Shown here piece by piece: positions 1 through 12,200 of a stretch of DNA of 54,255 bases (the stretch's first letter is position 1; each line of letters opens with the position of its first letter). A program made the translations under genes and the position numbers. The stretch is taken from contig WSUB01000230.1 of the NCBI GenBank assembly GCA_019633425.1, positions 1-54,255 on the forward strand, read 5' to 3'. This DNA comes from Tulasnella sp. 424 (lineage: Eukaryota; Basidiomycota; Agaricomycetes; Cantharellales; Tulasnellaceae). Under the pieces are notes generated by a model. That model was not told where the DNA came from and did no database searches. It saw nothing but the letters and a program-made list of their open reading frames with translations.

Positions 1-18
1 AGTTGGACAAAGCCTCAC

Positions 19-352
19 CATGCAAGAGCCTGGTCGGCTGTCTTTGCCAGAGTCTGCAATGTCGGAGACCAGATCGTGGTTGGTCCGAGGTATGTGCCTG
101 TTCAAAGCCATCGTCTTGTCAGATGACTCCCTTTCCGCATGGTATCTGCAGGCACCAGGACGGAAGGAAGTAAGGGAATATACACGTACCAATACCTGGC
201 TGATAATAGCACAGCTGTCGATCAGGGCGTTCCTTTTCGAGAGCGGCGAAGAGTCGGACTACATTCGTGGTATCGTCATCAAATGAATCGGCTGTTCCGT
301 CAAAGCATAGAATGAGAGTTCGAGGTGGTCGTCCGGCGATCGAAGTGGACAT
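19..352 (-). CDS. DUF2235 hydrolase copy A, 5' part (cut by window edge)
   Basis: Only the first two exons lie in the window (352-190 and 97-19); the rest runs off the left edge. Exon 1 starts at the ATG at 350-352 and carries the DUF2235 N-terminal signature [20 protein letters not shown] followed by a YYQPGIG segment. Exon 2, entered through an AACAG acceptor, gives [12 protein letters not shown] and then [10 protein letters not shown] before a GTGAGG donor. This is the fungal form of the T6SS Tle1-like alpha/beta hydrolase domain; the substrate is unknown in fungi. Exon lengths (163 and 79 nt) equal those of copies B and D, and no lesion is visible in the part seen. Confidence 0.85.
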
Positions 353-2060
353 TAGGAGTGGAGCGTTGGAGGGATGAGAGGAAGATTACCCGTGGATGGT
401 GATTGGTGTCGTATACGCTGATCGACATGAGTTTAATATAGGAGTCAAGAGGTAGAAGGTCTTGTGTCCCCTCTAACCGAGTCGGACCGCATTGCGGGCG
501 ATCTGCGAATACCCGGCGGGTTCGGCGCTGCACAATCCGAACAGAAGGCTCCGGGGCTCGATAAGGATCCGTCAGGTACGCACGGGCGCTTTTCCAAATC
601 AGTGCAAAATGGCGGAGACACCCGGTACTTGTGGGGCCACTGTCGTGGAGGACAAATATAGTACTGCGTGTGAGCTATTTTTATGGGAAATAAGGAAACT
701 TCGGGCTTTGATCCTGGGTGCCTTCCCGGTGGAGCTCCGTATCTCCGAGGCTAGACATTAGGCGCGCATTAAGTGCCCTCGTGCCCCCTATTCAGCCTTG
801 GCGGGACAGTTAGATCACAGGACTAAATCGATAAAGTACCGAAAACTTCAGCGCCTACTCCGCAACTAGGGATCGGACCTACGGTATCCGCGTGTCAAGC
901 CTCAAAGGTTTGGAGCGGCTCCGACGAACCATCCAACTCCCTCCTAAGATACAAAAAAAACACTAGTGCGCTAGATCATATTTTTAAATGGACTAGAGGG
1001 CGCTGTTTATGTTATAGCTGGACTCGTTCATCGGTTTGGGCTTTTCCAGGCAAGGGCGGTCATGCTATTCTTAGGTTCAAAGCATCGCCATCGACTAAGC
1101 TCATCTGCGCTCTATATATCTTTCAGGCTGGATTTCGAAGTGGTCTAAACTGTGGTTAAAGTGGTTACTGGGTCGTGAACTCATAACTGAGGGTTTCGAG
1201 GCATTCCGCAGTTAGGGTGTTGGGAAGATCGCTAGCCTAGCCTCGAGGCCAAGTGAGAATATCCGGTATGATAGGCTCCGAATTCAGAATTTCAGTGAGA
1301 GGATGAGCTCAGTTTCTATATGAGAAAGTCTCAAGGTTGTGTAGAATCGTTGGCTGATGGAACATCATAATCAGGGCTGAGCAATCGTTCAGCGCCGCGT
1401 GAAACCTCGTCAACAATAGTGAGTGGAGCAAGCATTGCTAACAGAAGTATCTGTGCTCTCTCTGGAGTCGGTGTATTTGATGAAGATGGATTTTGCATTT
1501 TGGTGCAACCCGGACGCTCTGCAACTTGGAACGTCGATTGCCGACACAACAGTATTCTGAGGTCGAGTAATTGTATATACTTGATCAAGCTGCTCTAGAG
1601 CTCAGCAAGAGGCATTGTGTTCAGATCCTAAAAAGGAGCCACAGGGTAAGATCAAGATTCGGAGCTGGATCCGAACCGCCAAGAAACTGCATCGGCCTCG
1701 TCCGGGCCCGTGGCAGATCCAGCTCTCCATTACATCAGATCACTTGAATAGATGTTATCATTCTACGAGCTCACCTTGGAGGATGAATTATGCTTTGTTT
1801 CCGAAGCGGAAGGGAGGGCGAGATCGTTCTAGACTGGCTGACTGTGCGAGCTCACTACGATGTATAGTTCAGAATACTTAATGGGTTGATGTAGAACAGT
1901 GTTTCCTAGTGTTTACACTCGCGTCGAAGGGCATTTCTGACCGCAGCGTAGCTTGGAGTCTGGACTAAGTCTCCTTGCTAACGCGAATGAGGAACTGCGT
2001 CTCGCTTTGGCTCTGTTTGCTCAATGTTCGCTTTCTACGTTCCCCTAGGCCTCCCTGAAA
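353..2060. repeat. Upstream flank block of DUF2235 copy A
   Basis: This non-coding stretch lies upstream of copy A. It aligns by eye with the flanks upstream of copies B (5071-6740), C (16241-17820) and D (20439-22080). Shared landmarks include a GCATTC.GCAGTTAGG segment (about 1200), the 'tgatg.aacatcat.atc' segment (about 1355) and 'GGTAAGATCAAGATTCG' (about 1645). The flank was therefore duplicated with the gene. Short reading frames in it are not conserved between copies and I do not call them. Confidence 0.6.
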
Positions 2061-2821
2061 AATCGCCCGCTATGGGAGGGTTTCCAAAGAAACAAACGAC
2101 GACCATTAGGAAGTCGCGTTACATCACAGGTCGCTAGCGTCAAAGGGTCCCGTGCAGGCTCACAAATAAATATCGAGTTTATTTTCAAGTGGGACGTGTA
2201 TGCAGTCATTCAACCCACTCCTAAGGTGTAAAAACGGATAACCCGGGCGCTAGATAATACTCTAGAATGAATTTGAGGGCATTGGGCCTGTTACAGCTGG
2301 AGTCGCTCATTGGTCTGGGTTCTTCCGGGCGAGTCGGTGAAGTGTTCCGGGCCTCGAGGGCGCCGCATTTGGGCCCCTCCAGGTCGCGGGCTATCGCCGC
2401 TAGACTTCTTCGCTAGTTCCACAGAGGCATAGACACCGCGTGCGTGGCATAATATTTCTATTCGAGTTGCAGATCCGGGCTTTTATGTAGCCTTGCTGAA
2501 AGCAGCTCGGATTGGGTGGTCGCGCAGAGACGAATAGAGTCGCGCAAATGGACCCTGATGGTCAACAGTAATAAAACCATCTTAAATTTATACTTTGATG
2601 CGTTAAAATCGTTGCAAGGGCTGACGCACGCGGTGGAAGGGATGGTCCGATCTCGGGAAATTCGCTCGAACACACTGTTCTACCCGCAAAGTCAAACAAG
2701 CTGATCCCGGAAATTCATACGACAAGGAAATAATACAAGTGATCGTTCTACAGTCGCATCATGCAGTAGATCATACAAGAAGAGACAAGAAGTCCATAAA
2801 GCTGTATGGCAAAGAAAGAAC
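2061..2821. repeat. Degenerate upstream fragment plus 3' flank of copy B
   Basis: No gene seen. About 2215-2340 repeats part of the upstream flank ('gcgctagataata', 'tacagctggagtcg.tca' as at 980-1040). About 2440-2820 is the 3' flank of copy B and matches the 3' flanks of D (17825-18207) and E (29395-29798), including the shared 'TTGACGCACGCGGTGGAAGG'-like segment (here 'ctgacgcacgcggtggaagg'). Confidence 0.5.
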
Positions 2822-5070
2822 TCAGAAGTCAACATACTGAACGACTCCCCCCTTCACTCGCGCGCTCGCAACGTAGTTGTCACAGGTTCGGAGCTTGACA
2901 GAAGAATGAAACTGGGGCTCAGGATCCAGAATGCGGCGCGGCTTTCCTCGGTTGAAATGGAATCCTTTATGCCAATCACCATATCGATCCTGGTAGTGCT
3001 GCCAAAGAGGCAGGTACTCCAAAATCCACCAAGCCTTCAGCTCGTCGAGCTGGTCGACCATCTCGGAATTTGCATCCGCATTGATGTCTGTTTGTGAAAC
3101 CCAACATAATCCCCCCAAGTCGTTATCGTTGCCAATCATGGTCTTTTCGGAGTTGCGAGACGGAGGCTCGATGATTGTTGGGAGTATCTGTGCGCTCTGT
3201 GCGATGACTGGAGAAATAGGGGAGGATGGTACCACAGGAGCGGAGAGACCCTGAGAGGCAGCGGGGCGTTGAGGAATCTGGAGGTCCATCCGTTGGCGCC
3301 GACGCAACCAGCGCAAGGACTGCCGTTTCCTATCCAATACCGAAGGCGTGGATGACGTAGCTTGATCGTTCTCTGGCGTTTTTGGAGGTGGGGTCGGAAC
3401 TGTAACTACTGGCTTATCGGCGGAATAGGCAACTCCAGTCGTCTCAACACCATCTTCATCCGAAGGCTCGGACTTCTCGTTGTCCTCATTCACCGTATCG
3501 AGTTTGACGATAGGGCCTGCGTCCTTAGACTTGAGAACCTCGCCGTCCCTCTCGAAAGGATTAACACCGGGTCGTCCACCGTAATGAGGAACAAGTCCGG
3601 CTGCCTCGTCGGCTGGAGATTGGAATGCGTCTCGTTTGAAGCTTATGCCGACATCCGCTTGAAGAACATTGTTTACCATCCAAACCAAGGAGGCATTCGC
3701 CAAGCAATGCGGAGTGCCGTTCTTGACACTTCCGCCTCCAACATCTAAGGTGCAAGTCCCGAATCATTAGTGCCGTTGAGGATTACTCGCGTGAGAAATC
3801 TATTTCACTCGCCTGCATGGCAGCCGGGGAACCAAACTTCCTTAACATCACAATCTTCCTTCTTCGTGCCTAAATCGTACGCCTCTCGATCGTCAGACCA
3901 GACGGTCTCCTTTTCCCGGCGCCTTCTGTACTCGTCCCGGACAGATTGAATATAGTCGTTCAAAGTTTCCTTCCGATGAGGACCATTAGTGAGGGGAGGT
4001 ACTATCCTGGTGGCTCCGTTTGGGTCGTTTCTTGCTCCTTTAATCGAATGAGCCGTTCGGTGCCATTGATTTGGCTTGAACTTGCTACGTCTCTCGTCGA
4101 GGGCTAAAGCATGGCGGAAGATTCGGATGATATTGTTGGATGCGGTAAAGGGAAGGTGGCGGCCGAACAACCCGCATGAGGCGACGGTATCCCTTTAAAC
4201 GAAGCATAGAGTTAGTGGTGATACGTTTGTAATGATATGTACACGACTTACCATACACCCATAAAGGCGATTTCGACGTGCATTGAAAACGTTTCCTTGA
4301 ATGATTTCGCGTGTTTCTCGTTGTCCTTCGAGATATCGACATAACGCTTGTAGGCGAATGGAATATGTTCCTCGTTTGAAATAGGTAATAGTCCTATCTA
4401 GTCGATTTATGGCCCAAAGCGGGAGGTGGGGACCACCATAAGCTTCGAGCCAGGGTAGATTAGGCGCCCAAGGATACCTTGTGAAGCATGCCGGCAAGAC
4501 AACGTGCAGTATAAGCGCCGCGACTGAATCCAAACATGCAAATCTTATCTCCTTTGATGTAGTGCTGCATAAGGAAACGATAGCCGCCCATTATCTATGA
4601 GGAGCAAACCGGAGTTAGAAGGGGGCAGTGCCAGCTGACCGTGGCTTCTACCGACGTGTGTATCAAGGTACCTGTGTGGGATTCGCAAAGTTAATTTTCC
4701 CATTGTCGTTGAGAGATCGATTTGGCAAAGCCTCACCATGCAAGAGCCTGGTCGGCTGTCTTTGCCAGCTTCTGCAATGTCGGAGACCAGATCGTAGTTG
4801 GTCCGAGGTATGTGCCTATCCAAAGCCATCGTTTTGTCAGATGACCCCCTTACCGCATGGTATCTGCAAGTACCAAGACGGAAGGAAGGAGGGGAAGATA
4901 CACTAACCAATACCTGGCTGATAATAGCACAACTGTCGATCAGGGCGTTCCTTTTCGAGAGCAGCGAAGAGTCGGACCACATTTGTCGTATCGTCGTCAA
5001 ATGAATCGGCTGTTCCGTCAAAGCATAGAATGAGAGTTCGGGGTTGTCGTCCCGTGAACGTAGTGGTCAT
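2822..5070 (-). CDS. DUF2235 hydrolase copy B, complete (607 aa)
   Basis: Seven exons in phase: 5070-4908, 4815-4737, 4671-4656, 4594-4478, 4397-4252, 4192-3813 and 3744-2822, giving 607 aa. The N-terminal two thirds is a DUF2235/Tle1-like alpha/beta hydrolase: [12 protein letters not shown] near the N-terminus, the nucleophile elbow GFSRG with Ser near residue 110, [18 protein letters not shown], and WFPGCHA-DVGGG across the last splice near residue 300. The C-terminal third is low-complexity and acidic/proline-rich, then ends ...GGVVQYVDF. Bacterial relatives are phospholipases; the fungal role is unknown. Exon 3 is a 16-nt micro-exon encoding YLDTH. The donor after exon 6 reads GCGAGT instead of the GTGAGT of copies C, D and E, so intron 6 must splice as GC-AG. 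The start is the ATG just ahead of the conserved block. Confidence 0.88.
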
Positions 5071-6740
5071 TGGGAATGGAGCGTCGTAGGGGGAGGAAGA
5101 TTACCCTTGGATGGTGGTTGCTCGACATGAGTTTAATATACTGTACTGAAGGATCCTGCAGGAACGAACGGGGGCTTCCCAAAACCAGGCAAAATAGCGG
5201 AGACACTCGCTACTTGTGGGGCCGCTTTCATGCAAGACAGGTATGGGAATGTGTATGTGCGCTATTTTTGTGGGAAATAAGGAAACTTCGGGCTTTGATT
5301 GGGTGCCTGGCAAGCCGGTGGGGCCCCGTATCTCCGAGGCTGGACCAATTAAGTGCCCTCGTGCCCCTTATTTGACTTTGGCTGGACGGTTAAGTCACCG
5401 GCCTGAGTCATATAGTACCAGAGACTCCAGGGCTTGCTACACAAGTAGGGATCGGACGTCCGGTGTCCGCGTGTCAAGCCTCAAAGGTTTGTGGCGGCTT
5501 CGACGAACCATCCGGCTCCATCCTAAGATATCATTGGGGCGCTAAATAAAGTTAAAAATAGACTGGAGGGTGCCGCTTATGTTACGGCACGAGGTCATGC
5601 TATAATTAGGCGCAAAGCATCGCAATCAGACATCGACTAAGCTCATCTACGCTCCACGGATCTTTCAATAAGAGTAGGCGAAACAGTGGTTAAAGTGGTT
5701 ACTGGGTCGTGAACCTATAACTGAGGGTTTCGAGGCATTCTGCAGTTAGGGTCTTGGGAAGATCGCCTTCCGCCTCAAGGCCAAGTCCTAGGAAGAACAT
5801 ACGGTATGATAGGCTGCGATTTCAAAGTTTCAGTGAAGATATTAGCTCAGCTTCTATACGAGAGCGTCCCACGGTTGTGTAGAACCCTTGACTGATGAAA
5901 CATCATGATCGGGGCCGTGGATGCATCGAGCTATCGCTCAGCGCCGCGTGAGACCTTATCAACAACAGTGAATGAAATAGCCATTATTACCGGCAGTGTC
6001 TGTATTTTCTTGGAAGTCTGTAGATCTGATGAAGATGCATTTTGCTTTTCGGTGCAACCCGGACGCTTTTCAAATTCTGCATCAGGAAAACACGCAGTCT
6101 CAATTGGCTCAAATTGGCTGCGGACAGAGCACAAGGCGTCCGGAGAAAATCGGAACGTTTCCTGATGTGTCGGGAAGGTCGATTTCCGATTCTGGCAGTA
6201 CAGGGGGTCGCATAATTGTATATATTTGGTCGAGCTGCTGTCTAGCACAATAAGAGGCAACAAGAGGCAACGGACTCGGATCTGAAGAAGGAGCGATAGG
6301 GTAAGATCAAGATTCGAGCTGGAGGAGACAAGGAAGTGCATCGGCCTCGTCTGGGCTCGACAGATCAAGCTCTCCATTACATCGATAGATCACTTTCCAA
6401 TAGATGTTCTCATTTGAGAGCCCACCTTGGGGGAAGCGTTATCCGAAGCGAAAGGGAGGGCGAGATCGATATCGTTCTAGACTGGTTGACTGTTCGAGCT
6501 CACTACGATGTCACATGGTTCAGAATACTGAATAGGTTGATTTTGAAGAGTTTTCAGGTAGTACAGTGCTTCTTAATGTTCATACTCGTGTCGAAGGGCA
6601 TTTCTGATCACAACATAGCTTGGAGTCTCGACTCAGTCTCCTTGCGAACGCGAATGAGAAACTGCGTCTCGTTTTGACTCTGTTTGCTCAATGTTCACCT
6701 TCTACGTTCTCCTTCACCCTGATACAAGGGGAGAGTGGTA
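5071..6740. repeat. Upstream flank block of DUF2235 copy B
   Basis: Non-coding upstream flank homologous to those of copies A, C and D. Shared landmarks include 'ggttaaagtggttactgggtcgtga' near 5690, 'tgactgatgaaacatcatgatcggggcc' near 5890 and 'agggtaagatcaagattcg' near 6300. It ends close to a (GGTA)n microsatellite at about 6738-6760. No gene seen. Confidence 0.6.
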
Positions 6741-6761
6741 GGTAGGTAGGTAGGTAGGCAC
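6737..6761. repeat. (GGTA)n microsatellite
   Basis: Five to six uninterrupted GGTA units at the distal edge of the copy B upstream flank. Confidence 0.85.
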
Positions 6762-8380
6762 ATCCGTGGGACCCAGTTAAAGATCGGATGTTCTTTACCA
6801 GTGCTTTGCGCTCCGAAATCTTTCGATTAGAACGCGACAAGCCGAGCTCTTACGAGGTGACTGCGGGCAACTGGAACGAGTTCACCAACCATGAGCGCCG
6901 TAGCCTCATTCCGCGAACTGGTGGCTACTCCGCAACAAACCGTCTAACCGATCCTTCCAACCGGCTAACCCTTCCCATCCTCCGACTCGTCCACTATTTT
7001 CCATATCCCTTTCCCCGCTCCTATTTTCTCTATCCTTCCAGCTGTTTCCTTCTCTCCTAATGTCCTCTTTCACCGGTTTGTGTGTATCGTCTAATTGTCT
7101 GCGGGTATCATCGTTGTGCGTGTGTACGTGGTATAGGCTAGTTCTGGTGAATTCCGTTGATTACGTGCTGTGATTGAATCGTTCTTCGTATCAAGGGCCG
7201 CGCTTCCCCTCGTCTGTGACTTCTTCTTTCTGAATATCGAGCTTCTGTAGAATCTCTGTTCTCAGTCTCGTCGCGCCCGTACTCTCTAGCATGTCACAGA
7301 TGAACATAATGTACATAGTGCTCTGGTGTTTCGGCGTGCTCTTTACATAGTCTGCTTCTCTCATTGCATTTTGTAGCTTCCTGAATGCAAGGTCACAATC
7401 CGCTCTCGGTGAATAGAAAATTCCGCCTGGGTTTTATGTCCCAAGGCCTGTGAAGCATCAGATAAGTGCGCCGAGTACGTTCCAATAGACGACGATGACT
7501 TTGCTTGACGTCGATGCAGGCGTCGCATGCGGCGGTGGCATGAGGGCCAAATTCGGCCAGATTAGCCTATATACGGCTTCTTTAGCCGCGATTAGGTCGA
7601 CGGGGTCACTGTGATGGGTTGCCGGAGTCGAATTCGTTTCCAGTTGGTTCCCGGTTGAGGGGAGGGGTGAACCTTGTGGCTATCACCAGTCCATGTCCGA
7701 ACGACACTGATGGATCATCATGACTCTGAGCAGTCACCCGCCTGGGGGAGACCCCATACATCTAGTGAGACACGCCTATGATCTTACGGAGGGAGCACCG
7801 AGATAACCCGCTTGGGGGCTGCTCCCGGGGCCAGCTCGCTGCTCGACTGTGTGCGGCTCGGCGGAAGGAGGGGGAATTGTATTTTGCTCTTTGAATCGGG
7901 AGTCGACAGAGCCCAAAGACGCTGTCTCTCTAACGCGGACGCCAGCTGCAGTACACACGGCTGAGCACGAGGGAGCTAGTGAGCAGTGCGGTATGGTATG
8001 GTACGGTGATGGGTCTTGTCAGTAGGAATCACTTTTGCATTTAGGCGCCTATGGCCTCCGCATGATCGGGTCTTTTGTCATCTGTATTGACTTTTCTTCC
8101 TTCTACTCTTTTGTCTGTACTGGAGTGATTGAAAACAACACGTACTCTCCTCACTGTTCCGTGTCGGCGAGCATCTCATGATCGCTTTACACAGCCTAAT
8201 GACGATGCTCTTTCTTGCGCGCACGGCGGTAACGGCTTCGCCATGCGTTGAGTCTGAGTAACTTGCGCTTTTCTTTAGGTGGACTTAGTCGCCTGGATCT
8301 ATACGTATAGGATTTATATTCCATCATTTTTTGTTTGTGCACTTATTCGAGTGTTGGCTACACACCGCGAGGAGATTGAT
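6762..8380. other. Intergenic stretch, nothing recognised
   Basis: Short open frames occur (e.g. about 6788-7060 plus), but none has a recognisable domain, consistent splice signals or a paralogue in the window. I see no RNA gene that I can support. Confidence 0.4.
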
Positions 8381-8381
8381 A

Positions 8382-8765
8382 AATTCGCCGTCGAAAACGT
8401 CGTTGAAAATGGTGCAGATTTGTGAGATTTTCGAGAGATTTTCGTCCACGAAAAGGATGGAGGAAATTAGCTACGAATATGCTCAAGTGTTTCGTCCAGC
8501 GTAAGTGCGGCGAAAGTGCCTTGCCCGTTTTCGCCCCGTGGTTTCGCCGAACGAATCTCCCACGGTTTCGTAGTACCCTTGGCGCTTTCCCCGCCATTTT
8601 CGCTGGGGGTCTCGAAACTGCAGCGAGAACAGGTAGCCCATTTTCGCTACCTTTACGTCGGACGAAAACAATCGGCACATTCACATAGAGAGGTCTCCAT
8701 CGGTTTCGCGGCGAAAATTACCTCGAAAATTACACAAATCTGTAGCATTTTCGACGGCGAAAATT
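8382..8765. mobile_element. Foldback/MITE-like element with long inverted ends
   Basis: The left end (8382 onward: AATTCGCCGTCGAAAACG..., then GCAGATTTGTGAGATTTTCGAG) is repeated in inverted orientation at the right end (read from 8765 backward: AATTTTCGCCGTCGAAAATG..., then ACAGATTTGTGTAATTTTCGAG). The interior is also partly self-complementary, with many TTTTCG/CGAAAA words. There is no transposase-like protein, so it is non-autonomous if mobile. I cannot see a clear target-site duplication. Confidence 0.6.
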
Positions 8766-9228
8766 CCGACTTGCTCGGGGTGACAACCGGTTCTGGGATC
8801 CCCGCGTGAAGGCGTGGCCGTACACATACATTTTATTATCCAGTAGTGACCATGAGCAGTGTGGAGACGTCCTGGAACGTTCCTATGGGGGACAGGGGTC
8901 GCGTCGTGACTGACAATTTGGAAGACGAACAAACGGGAACAATCGTGTTCGATGTGCCGCACTCCGTTTGAGCCGGTAAAGCAGTACATATAAGTCAATG
9001 GTAGTAGGTTGTCCGCGAAAGTCTAGTTAAATGGGGAGCAACACATCCCTAGGAGAAGGGAAAAGTCGGATGTTCAAGGAACAGCAGTGCACGCGCAGAA
9101 GAGGGATACCCAAAGGTGGGGAAGACATTGTGAAGATAGCGAGAAAGCCCGACATAGTAAAAAAGGGAGAACGTCGGTAAGTATGTCAAAGAGCCACGGA
9201 AGGCGGTGACAGCGACAGAATAGGTATT
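8766..9228. other. Intergenic, 3' flank of the CPL1-like gene
   Basis: Nothing recognised between the MITE-like element and the stop codon of the CPL1-like gene; it probably contains that gene's 3' UTR and terminator. Confidence 0.35.
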
Positions 9229-12200
9229 CTAGAGGGTTCTAGCAAGTCGCTTCGCGAAGGAATTACGTTTCACCCCAGCACCCATTTCCTGAGCTTTGAA
9301 CGCTCCGGGGTTGGAGACTGAGACGCAGGAAGAGCCGTCCAAGGATTTAGTGTATCCTTTGCTGCAAGAGTCTACGTGGGGCAACGCTAGTCAGCGATCC
9401 AAGTTAAAGCGACGGAAAAGCGGGCGATTGGTTACTGACCGATAACGCACGAGCCTTTGACGCAACGAGTGACGCTAACGCCGGTCATAGCTGTGCAGTC
9501 GGCTCCACTACCTTTACCATCGAGGTCGCGGCATCCACCGCAAGATTCGGGATCGCTCCGAGTATTGACGCATTCGAAGCCGCCACGGCCGGCATAACGA
9601 GGGCAAGCCTGGAATCCTCTGGTGCAGTACATATCACGCTTCTTGCGAGCGATGGGAGAGCCAACGGGTCCACTACCAGTTGGGTTCGCTGTAAGTAGAA
9701 CGAGATGTTAGCCTGTCGAACATCAGCAAAAGTGCAAAAACCTTGAGGAGGCTGTCTCGATCTTGACCGTGTGACAAGCCTCCGTAAGACTGTCGGACAA
9801 CTCGCCAGGTTGTGTTTAGACTACCCCTGACTTCCCAAGAGTGGGTTTAGACTAGCTGCGACTCCCCACGTTGTTTTTAGACTAACCATGATTCTCCACG
9901 TTGCGTTTAGACTACTCGCGACTCTTCACTTTTCGTTTAGACTAACCTAGGCTTGCAAGGTCTCGCAAGGTCTCTCTCAGGCCGCAGCAAACTATCCGGT
10001 TTTCTCAAATAGAGAAGCTTCGTTGATAATGGTTTACATGCGCGTCTTAAGAGGCCAACAGTCAGAGTGAATACATTTTCTACTAATCATCGTCTAAATA
10101 TCCCTCGAGATTACCCTCTTCATCTGTTTCTTCCTCTGTTTCAAAATCACCGCGTTCCATGCATCGTCGATCTCGTCGCTCTGCGCATCGTTATCACCAG
10201 ACGCATGCGCAGCTGAGGCGTTCGCTTCCTCCCACATTTCAGACTCTGCCTACTCCTCTCGGAAAGAAACTTGATTCGAATCTATATGGCCCACACCACC
10301 TCTCGCTGTCTCATAGCCATGTCTTGATCGGAGAATCTGAATATGCAGTCAAGCTGTCAACGGAAACCCGTAAGCATTTGAATCAAAGTCTCACCTTAGA
10401 ACATAGTAAAACTCGTAGTATTCTCCCTCCAGACCATTGAAGGCAAAAGCCACGGATAGCGACAAACTCAGAAGGTCCGACCTTGTTCCATGGTGGAAGG
10501 CCGGGACGAGATGGCATGCCCGAACGACGTCAGCCGGATTGATGAAGCCGAATGTCCCTCCGACCTTTCAGTCCTTTGGGTGGAGATCGGTCTGAGTTAG
10601 AATTTTGCTGGTAAGGCATTTCGGAGCCTTGATAAAGATTCAAATTTGTGAGACTTTTCGTAACCGATTTTCAGGACGATCGGTGGATTGAGGCCGATCT
10701 CCAAGACGAAAACTCGGCGTCGCACCGAGGCAGCGAGGTCTATCCATTGATAATAGACGTAAGGCTGAGAGGAAAGAGGGAGTGAAGAAGTTGAAACAAG
10801 AGGTCCGTTCGGATCACGACTTGGTAGCCCCTGGGTTTCCCACCCCCCCCTCGGGCTTCTGTCAAAAACGACTTACGACGAGGAACCCATCAAGTTTGAC
10901 AAACAGAGAAACCAAAAAAAAGTCCCCTCAGTCCACATCCATACCCTCTCACCTCTGCCTGTTCGATTCAGTGAGTGGCACCCATCACAGCAGCCTCCTT
11001 CCGTAACTCCATTGTCTGGCACATCCCAACCGGACCTTCGTGTCGGGATAACCAAAGCGCAGAACGAGAACGGAGACGGTGAGCTTGCTTGCCCACTTTG
11101 CCATCGTTCGTGCCCTATCGTCCCTCCACCTTTCTCACTTCCCCCTCAGGGAGGCCTATGAATCTACCCTAGCCTTACTCGGTCGCAATTTCTACCAGAG
11201 GTCCGTCCAAGGCGGCTTTACTCCAAGTGTTTGACGTTGACGACTTGGAGAGTGATCCATCGGAGCGCTGCTCAAGCTCCAGGTATGTCAGCTCCAACGG
11301 CCATCCCACACATGGACAGACTCTGAAGCTGCTGATACTGACATATAGTACTTGCCTAGTAACTTGGATCTGCAACGGGCGATGCTGTTGAAATAGATTC
11401 TACCCCTCCTGTCCTTCCCTTGGCTCGATGCTGGAGGACGCCACCGTTGATCGTGATCCAGCTACGGCTTTGAGTACGCTGGCTCATCCGGTGCGTCCTC
11501 GCGTCTTCTAGTCGCGCTTCCGTGCGTGAAGCTAATTGCTTCCATCCTCTCCATAGATTGACGGAGCGAGGCAAGAAATATGGACAGAGCGACGTTAAAG
11601 AATGCCGTCGCCACAAACTTCCGCATCAAGCCTGAAACTAATGAGTTCGTCACGTCGTGGTGGCGCGAATGGAGCGCAAGTAGGGGGTCATAACACGAGA
11701 TCGAGAGTAGATAATCATGATTCTTAGATATTTCATGTATATGATTTCACTTGATGCAATGACAGTGATCCATTATTTATTCTCTAATCGCCCGGCATTA
11801 GTCTTAAGTGAGGTGTCTGAGAAGCCTGGAAAGTCTTAGGTGAGTCTGGGAAGTTGGGAAAGTCTTAGGTGAGTCTGGGGGGTCGGGAAAGTCTTAGGAA
11901 GTTTGGAGAGTCTTACGTGACTCTAGACAGGACTTTATTCCCTGATCAGGCCTTATTAGGAGCTCCTAGATGTAGGACCCGATCTTATCAATCTTAACCC
12001 CATTAAGGACCTGGCCATGTCTACTCAGGGGTATTCAGCTGCGTGCACTTTTGCCGATGAAAACAGTATAAGATGGCTCTGGAGTCAACCTACAGCACTG
12101 GTTGTCAGCGACCATGTTGCAGCTGGTGGTTGGATCGGGTTGGCCGTTTCGATCATCCTGCGACACGCAATCACTGTTCCCGTTTGATCCGGGGAAGGAA

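Noticed and set aside
6788..7060. 90-codon plus-strand open frame
   Set aside because: No domain, no signal peptide, no splice context and no paralogue in the window; it looks like chance.
7700..7760. ATGATGA on the minus strand as a C/D snoRNA box C
   Set aside because: No convincing box D plus terminal stem at the right distance.
10159..10440. 93-codon frame inside the CPL1-gene intron as a possible transposase
   Set aside because: His/Ser/Arg-rich low-complexity composition without any transposase motif.
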